DNA of 64,000 nt, taken from NCBI GenBank assembly GCA_963731585.1, contig CAVSWC010000003.1, forward strand, positions 372,001-436,000. The letters are read 5' to 3'. This document shows, in pieces, positions 60,966 through 64,000 of the stretch (within the stretch, counting starts at the first letter, position 1; each line of letters opens with the position of its first letter). Made by a program: the position numbers and the translations under genes. The notes beneath the pieces were generated by a model, which was not told the origin of the DNA, did no database searches, and saw nothing but the letters and a program-made list of their open reading frames with translations. Source of the DNA: CANKHA01 sp963731585. Lineage in GTDB: Bacteria > Pseudomonadota > Alphaproteobacteria > Rhizobiales > Xanthobacteraceae.

Positions 60966-61921
60966 GTCAGATCCTGTTCAACCGCCTTGCGCTGATCGGA
61001 ATGGGATTGATCGGTTCCTCGATCGCGCGCGCGGCGCGTGAGCAAGGCGTGGTGAAGACGATCGTCGCCACCGCACGCACGCCGCAGACTCGCCAGCGGG
61101 TGCAAGAGCTCGGTATCGCCGACGAGGTGGTGGGCAGCAATGCAGCCGCCGTGCAAGACGCCGACCTGGTGATCGTCTGCATCCCCGTCGGCCAGAGCGG
61201 GCCGGTGGCAAAGGAAATCGGGCCGCATCTGAAGCCCGGCGCTCTCGTGTCCGATGCCGGCTCAGTCAAGGGCGCGGTGCTGCGCGATATGGCCCCGCAT
61301 TTGCCCGCGGGGGTCCATTTCATTCCTGGCCATCCGGTGGCCGGCACCGAATATTCCGGACCGGATGCCGGTTTCGCCGAACTCTTCGTCAATCGCTGGT
61401 GCATTTTGACTCCGCCGGAGAATGCTGACGCCGGCGCGGTGGACCGGCTCGCCGCCTTTTGGCGCGCGCTCGGCGCCAATGTCGAGACCATGCCGGCGGA
61501 TCACCACGATCTGGTGCTCGGCATTACCAGCCATCTGCCGCATCTGATCGCCTATACCATCGTCGGCACCGCCGACGAGCTTTCGGAGGTTACGCGCTCG
61601 GAAGTGCTGAAGTTCTCCGCCGGCGGTTTCCGCGACTTCACCCGCATCGCCTCTTCCGATCCGACCATGTGGCGCGACATCTTCATCGCCAACAAAGACG
61701 CCGTGCTGGAAATGCTCGGCCGCTTCAACGAAGACCTGTCGGCGCTTACCCGCGCCATGCGCAGTGGCGACGGTCAGGCGCTGTTCGACCACTTCACGCG
61801 CACCCGGGCGATCCGCGAAGGCATCGTGGAGATCGGGCAGGATTCAGCGGCGCCGGATTTCGGGCGGCCGCATCCGCATCTGACGGAAGAACCCGAGAAA
61901 AAGATTAGAACAACGGATTGA
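60962..61921 (+). CDS. tyrC: Prephenate/arogenate dehydrogenase
   Basis: A 319-residue NAD(P)-dependent enzyme of tyrosine synthesis with Rossmann motif LALIGMGLIGSSIARAAREQ, SDAGSVKGAVLRDM, HPVAGTEYSGPDAGFAELF and the catalytic-domain block MPADHHDLVLGITSHLPHLI. The GTG start at 60962 overlaps the hisC stop (GTGA). It completes a mutase-aminotransferase-dehydrogenase operon. Its end overlaps the convergent DUF2125 gene by 17 bases. Confidence 0.95.
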   Translation: MSQILFNRLALIGMGLIGSSIARAAREQGVVKTIVATARTPQTRQRVQELGIADEVVGSNAAAVQDADLVIVCIPVGQSGPVAKEIGPHLKPGALVSDAGSVKGAVLRDMAPHLPAGVHFIPGHPVAGTEYSGPDAGFAELFVNRWCILTPPENADAGAVDRLAAFWRALGANVETMPADHHDLVLGITSHLPHLIAYTIVGTADELSEVTRSEVLKFSAGGFRDFTRIASSDPTMWRDIFIANKDAVLEMLGRFNEDLSALTRAMRSGDGQALFDHFTRTRAIREGIVEIGQDSAAPDFGRPHPHLTEEPEKKIRTTD

Positions 61922-63032
61922 TCGTTCCGACCGGCAGATTGCCGAGGAACATAGAACCGCTGTCGATTCGGAGCGGAAGCACGACCGCGCGGCGGCCTTC
62001 CAGCTGTGTCTGTTCGCCGAGCAGCCCGATGCCGGCGGCGATGCCGGCGCCGGCATGTTCTCGCGCGATATTACCGAGACCAGGCGACAGCCGGTCGAGC
62101 GAGCTGGCAAGGCGATCGATCTTGCCGCCGGGCGCTACCAGTTTGTCCATGCCAAATGCCGGCAACAGCCGGTCGAGCCCCGCCACCGTAATGAGCAGTT
62201 GGCCGTCTAGATGGCCCTTATCGGTGAGCGCCAGCGAGCCGGTGGCCAGCGCGATCGCCTCGCCCTGTTGCGCGCGCGCATGGGTGATGTCGATGCGCCC
62301 ACCGGCGGCATGCAGTTCGCGAAAGCGATCCGGCCAAGGCTTCGGCGAAAAATCCTTCAATCCTCGCAGCACGAAAGTGATCTGAGCATCGAACGGCTTG
62401 CTTGTCAGCGGATTGATTGTCGGCGCTGTGGCGTCGCTCAACCGCAGCGCCAGGTCGATCACCGGATTGCCGGCGGCAGTGCCTTCGACGATGCGGCCGT
62501 GCAATTCGGCGTGCGCAGCCTCGAAAAGCTTCTCGTTGCCCGAGGGCGTAACACGCTCGAATGTCGGCTGGTCGAGTACGATGGAAACGCGTTCGGGCAG
62601 CGCCGGCGCGCCGCGCACGCTGCTCCGCAGCAGCTTCCAGTTCGCGGTGAAAGCCGGTCGACCAAGGCCGTCGGCCATGGTGAGTGGGCCTTCAAATTCG
62701 CTGATCAGCAGGCTGGGCTGGTAGACCTGCGCCGCTACCAGCATGCCGGCAGTTGTTGCAAAGACCGTCGGTTGCGTGCTGCGCCATTCCATCGCGGCCG
62801 GGGCGCAATGCACCTCGATGCGGAACGGAAAGCCGCCGATCTGCGGTGAGCCGCAGCTATAGATGCGTCCCACTTTGGCTTCGCGGTCGAACCAGCCTCG
62901 CAGCGTCTCCTGCGTCACATTGGAGGCGCGCAACCACAATGCCGACCATAGAATGGCAAGCACGACCAACCCGATAAAGGGTGCGTAGAGCGGCCAAGTC
63001 CGGCGGCGCCGTATATGGACGGGGCGGTCCAT
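61905..63032 (-). CDS. DUF2125-domain membrane-anchored protein
   Basis: A 375-residue protein with one N-terminal membrane anchor (WPLYAPFIGLVVLAILWSAL) and a periplasmic DUF2125 body. It includes SCGSPQIGGFPFRIEVHCAP, FEGPLTMADGLGRPAFTANW and LITVAGLDRLLPAFGMDKLV. The function of the family is unknown; it is common in alphaproteobacteria. MDRPVHIRRRRTWPLYAP is the best start because the upstream open frame reads as the shadow of the divergent gene. Confidence 0.85.
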   Translation of the reverse strand: MDRPVHIRRRRTWPLYAPFIGLVVLAILWSALWLRASNVTQETLRGWFDREAKVGRIYSCGSPQIGGFPFRIEVHCAPAAMEWRSTQPTVFATTAGMLVAAQVYQPSLLISEFEGPLTMADGLGRPAFTANWKLLRSSVRGAPALPERVSIVLDQPTFERVTPSGNEKLFEAAHAELHGRIVEGTAAGNPVIDLALRLSDATAPTINPLTSKPFDAQITFVLRGLKDFSPKPWPDRFRELHAAGGRIDITHARAQQGEAIALATGSLALTDKGHLDGQLLITVAGLDRLLPAFGMDKLVAPGGKIDRLASSLDRLSPGLGNIAREHAGAGIAAGIGLLGEQTQLEGRRAVVLPLRIDSGSMFLGNLPVGTINPLF

Positions 63033-63185
63033 CAAAAATCCCGATCTCGGGTTGCCATCAAGGGTCTTGTCCGGCGAAAGCAGCCGGAAGTCCAGAGCGT
63101 TGCCATGGCTAATACTGCCTGTTAGGCGAATGCCCGTCGCTTGCTTCCCGCAGGCCGGCCAACAAGCCTCCGTAACGATCCCGCG

Positions 63186-63761
63186 ATGGAACCACGCAAT
63201 CTCGATCATGCCGCGGGCGACCTGTGGGTCTTCGCCTATGGCTCGCTGATGTGGCGGCCGGGCTTTGATTTCCTCGAGCGCGTGCCGGCGCGGGTGATCG
63301 GCGCCCATCGTGCGCTATGCGTGCTGTCCTACCGGCATCGCGGCACACCGGAACGCCCGGGGCTGGTGCTGGGTCTCGACCGCGGCGGCACCTGCCGCGG
63401 CATCGCCTACCGGGTCGCGGAATCCAAACGGCCTGCCACCCTGGCCTATCTGCGCGACCGCGAGCAGGTCACCAACGTTTATCGCGAAAGCATGCGGGCG
63501 ATCTGGCTCCTGAGCGATCCGCAACGGCAGGTGGAGGCGCTTTGCTACATGGTGGACCGCGGCCATCCGCAATATGCCGGCCGCATGTCGCTCGACGATC
63601 AACTGCATCATGTGCGCCAGGGCCACGGCCACTCCGGCGCGAATCGCGACTATGTGCTGGCAACGGTGCAGGAGTTGGAAGCGCTCGGCTTCCGCGACGC
63701 CAACCTGCATCTGCTGGCAGAACGCCTCAAGGGCGGGCGCGAGACGCCGCCCGCGCCATGA
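63186..63761 (+). CDS. ChaC-like gamma-glutamylcyclotransferase
   Basis: A 191-residue protein with the family's N-terminal motif VFAYGSLMWRPGFDFLERVP, followed by LCVLSYRHRGTPERPGLVLG, GTCRGIAYRVAES and the block YLRDREQVTNVYRES with the catalytic acid. ChaC proteins cleave glutathione to 5-oxoproline and Cys-Gly. The start at 63186 (MEPRNLDHAAGD) is the best match to the family. It is divergent from the DUF2125 gene (153 bases apart) and its 3' end overlaps the plsC frame. Confidence 0.9.
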   Translation: MEPRNLDHAAGDLWVFAYGSLMWRPGFDFLERVPARVIGAHRALCVLSYRHRGTPERPGLVLGLDRGGTCRGIAYRVAESKRPATLAYLRDREQVTNVYRESMRAIWLLSDPQRQVEALCYMVDRGHPQYAGRMSLDDQLHHVRQGHGHSGANRDYVLATVQELEALGFRDANLHLLAERLKGGRETPPAP

Positions 63762-64000
63762 CTTCGGAAGCAAAGGGGCACTAGCAGCTTCGAAATCGGC
63801 GGCACGACGGCCAGCGGTCCGAGCTCGCGCTTTCCTTCCTCGACCAGCTTGGCCGAAGCGCTTTCGATCGCTGCCTGCAGGCGGACGATGAAATCCGATT
63901 TTTCCAACCCGGGCGCGATCGGGTCGCAGACCTGCACCACCACGGTACCGGGGAAGCGGCGGAACGACCGGCGCGGCCAGAACAATCCGGAATTAAGCGC
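63650..64000 (-). CDS. plsC: 1-acyl-sn-glycerol-3-phosphate acyltransferase, C-terminal part
   Basis: Only the 3' end is in the window. The frame reads ALNSGLFWPRRSFRRFPGTV, VVQVCDPIAPGLEKSDFIVR and LQAAIESASAKLVEEGKREL, which match the C terminus of membrane-bound PlsC. The uncorrected frame runs on to 63650 and overlaps the ChaC gene by 112 bases with poor protein-like character after SKLLVP. A TAG at 63781-63783 in a neighbouring frame is a plausible true stop if one base is wrong, as elsewhere in this window. Confidence 0.75.
   Translation of the reverse strand, partial: ALNSGLFWPRRSFRRFPGTVVVQVCDPIAPGLEKSDFIVRLQAAIESASAKLVEEGKRELGPLAVVPPISKLLVPLCFRSHGAGGVSRPPLRRSASRCRLASRKPSASNSCTVAST

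Overview
The window looks like a chromosomal segment of an alphaproteobacterium of the order Hyphomicrobiales, most likely a Bradyrhizobium/Rhodopseudomonas/Pseudolabrys-type lineage (Nitrobacteraceae or Xanthobacteraceae). The signs are high GC, an rrn operon ordered 16S-tRNA-Ile-tRNA-Ala-23S-5S with a helix-9 insertion in 23S, palindromic intergenic repeats of the rhizobial type, and many tripartite tricarboxylate transporter (TTT/Bug) receptors. The lineage is inferred from gene content and remembered rRNA features, not from a search.

Layout. 1-10083 (minus strand) is an apparent oxalate uptake and catabolism operon: a TTT transporter (tctC, tctB, tctA), a GntR/FCD regulator, oxalyl-CoA decarboxylase (oxc), formyl-CoA:oxalate CoA-transferase (frc), a stand-alone folate formyltransferase resembling the N-terminal domain of ALDH1L1, and formate-tetrahydrofolate ligase (fhs, cut by the window edge). 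10540-13474 has another Bug receptor, a VOC protein and a CorC/CNNM protein. 13781-22008 is a stress and signalling stretch: MASE1 histidine kinase, two CsbD proteins, a PAS-LuxR regulator, a SOUL protein, MgtC and an ion channel, separated by gene-poor DNA. 22166-30273 (minus) is a polyhydroxyalkanoate-type cluster: class III synthase PhaC/PhaE, acyl-CoA transferase, alpha/beta hydrolase, zinc alcohol dehydrogenase, phasin-like protein and an acetolactate-synthase-like enzyme. An initiator tRNA follows.

30956-40516 holds one TTT permease pair (tctA-tctB) followed by six tandem paralogous receptor genes. Four of these carry an extra C-terminal domain of about 70 residues with two conserved cysteines. 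The same domain appears alone, with its own signal peptide, in a small gene at 41030-41281. This receptor array and its shared tail module is the most unusual system I see. 41492-42487 is a broken ABC-type binding-protein gene. 42802-48547 is the rrn operon with its promoter and tandem terminators. 48818-56497 has an M23 peptidase, a ninth TTT receptor, ClpB, a MOSC protein and a CHAP-like protein. 56844-64000 is amino-acid metabolism and envelope genes: metW, metX, chorismate mutase, hisC, tyrC, a DUF2125 protein, a ChaC-like protein and the end of plsC.

A caution for every reader: at least 18 single-base frame breaks interrupt genes that should be intact, including clpB, oxc, phaE, corC and the M23 peptidase. 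Nearly all are one extra base, usually in a short G/C run. I read these as mainly sequence errors and annotate the genes as full-length with a frameshift, not as true pseudogenes.
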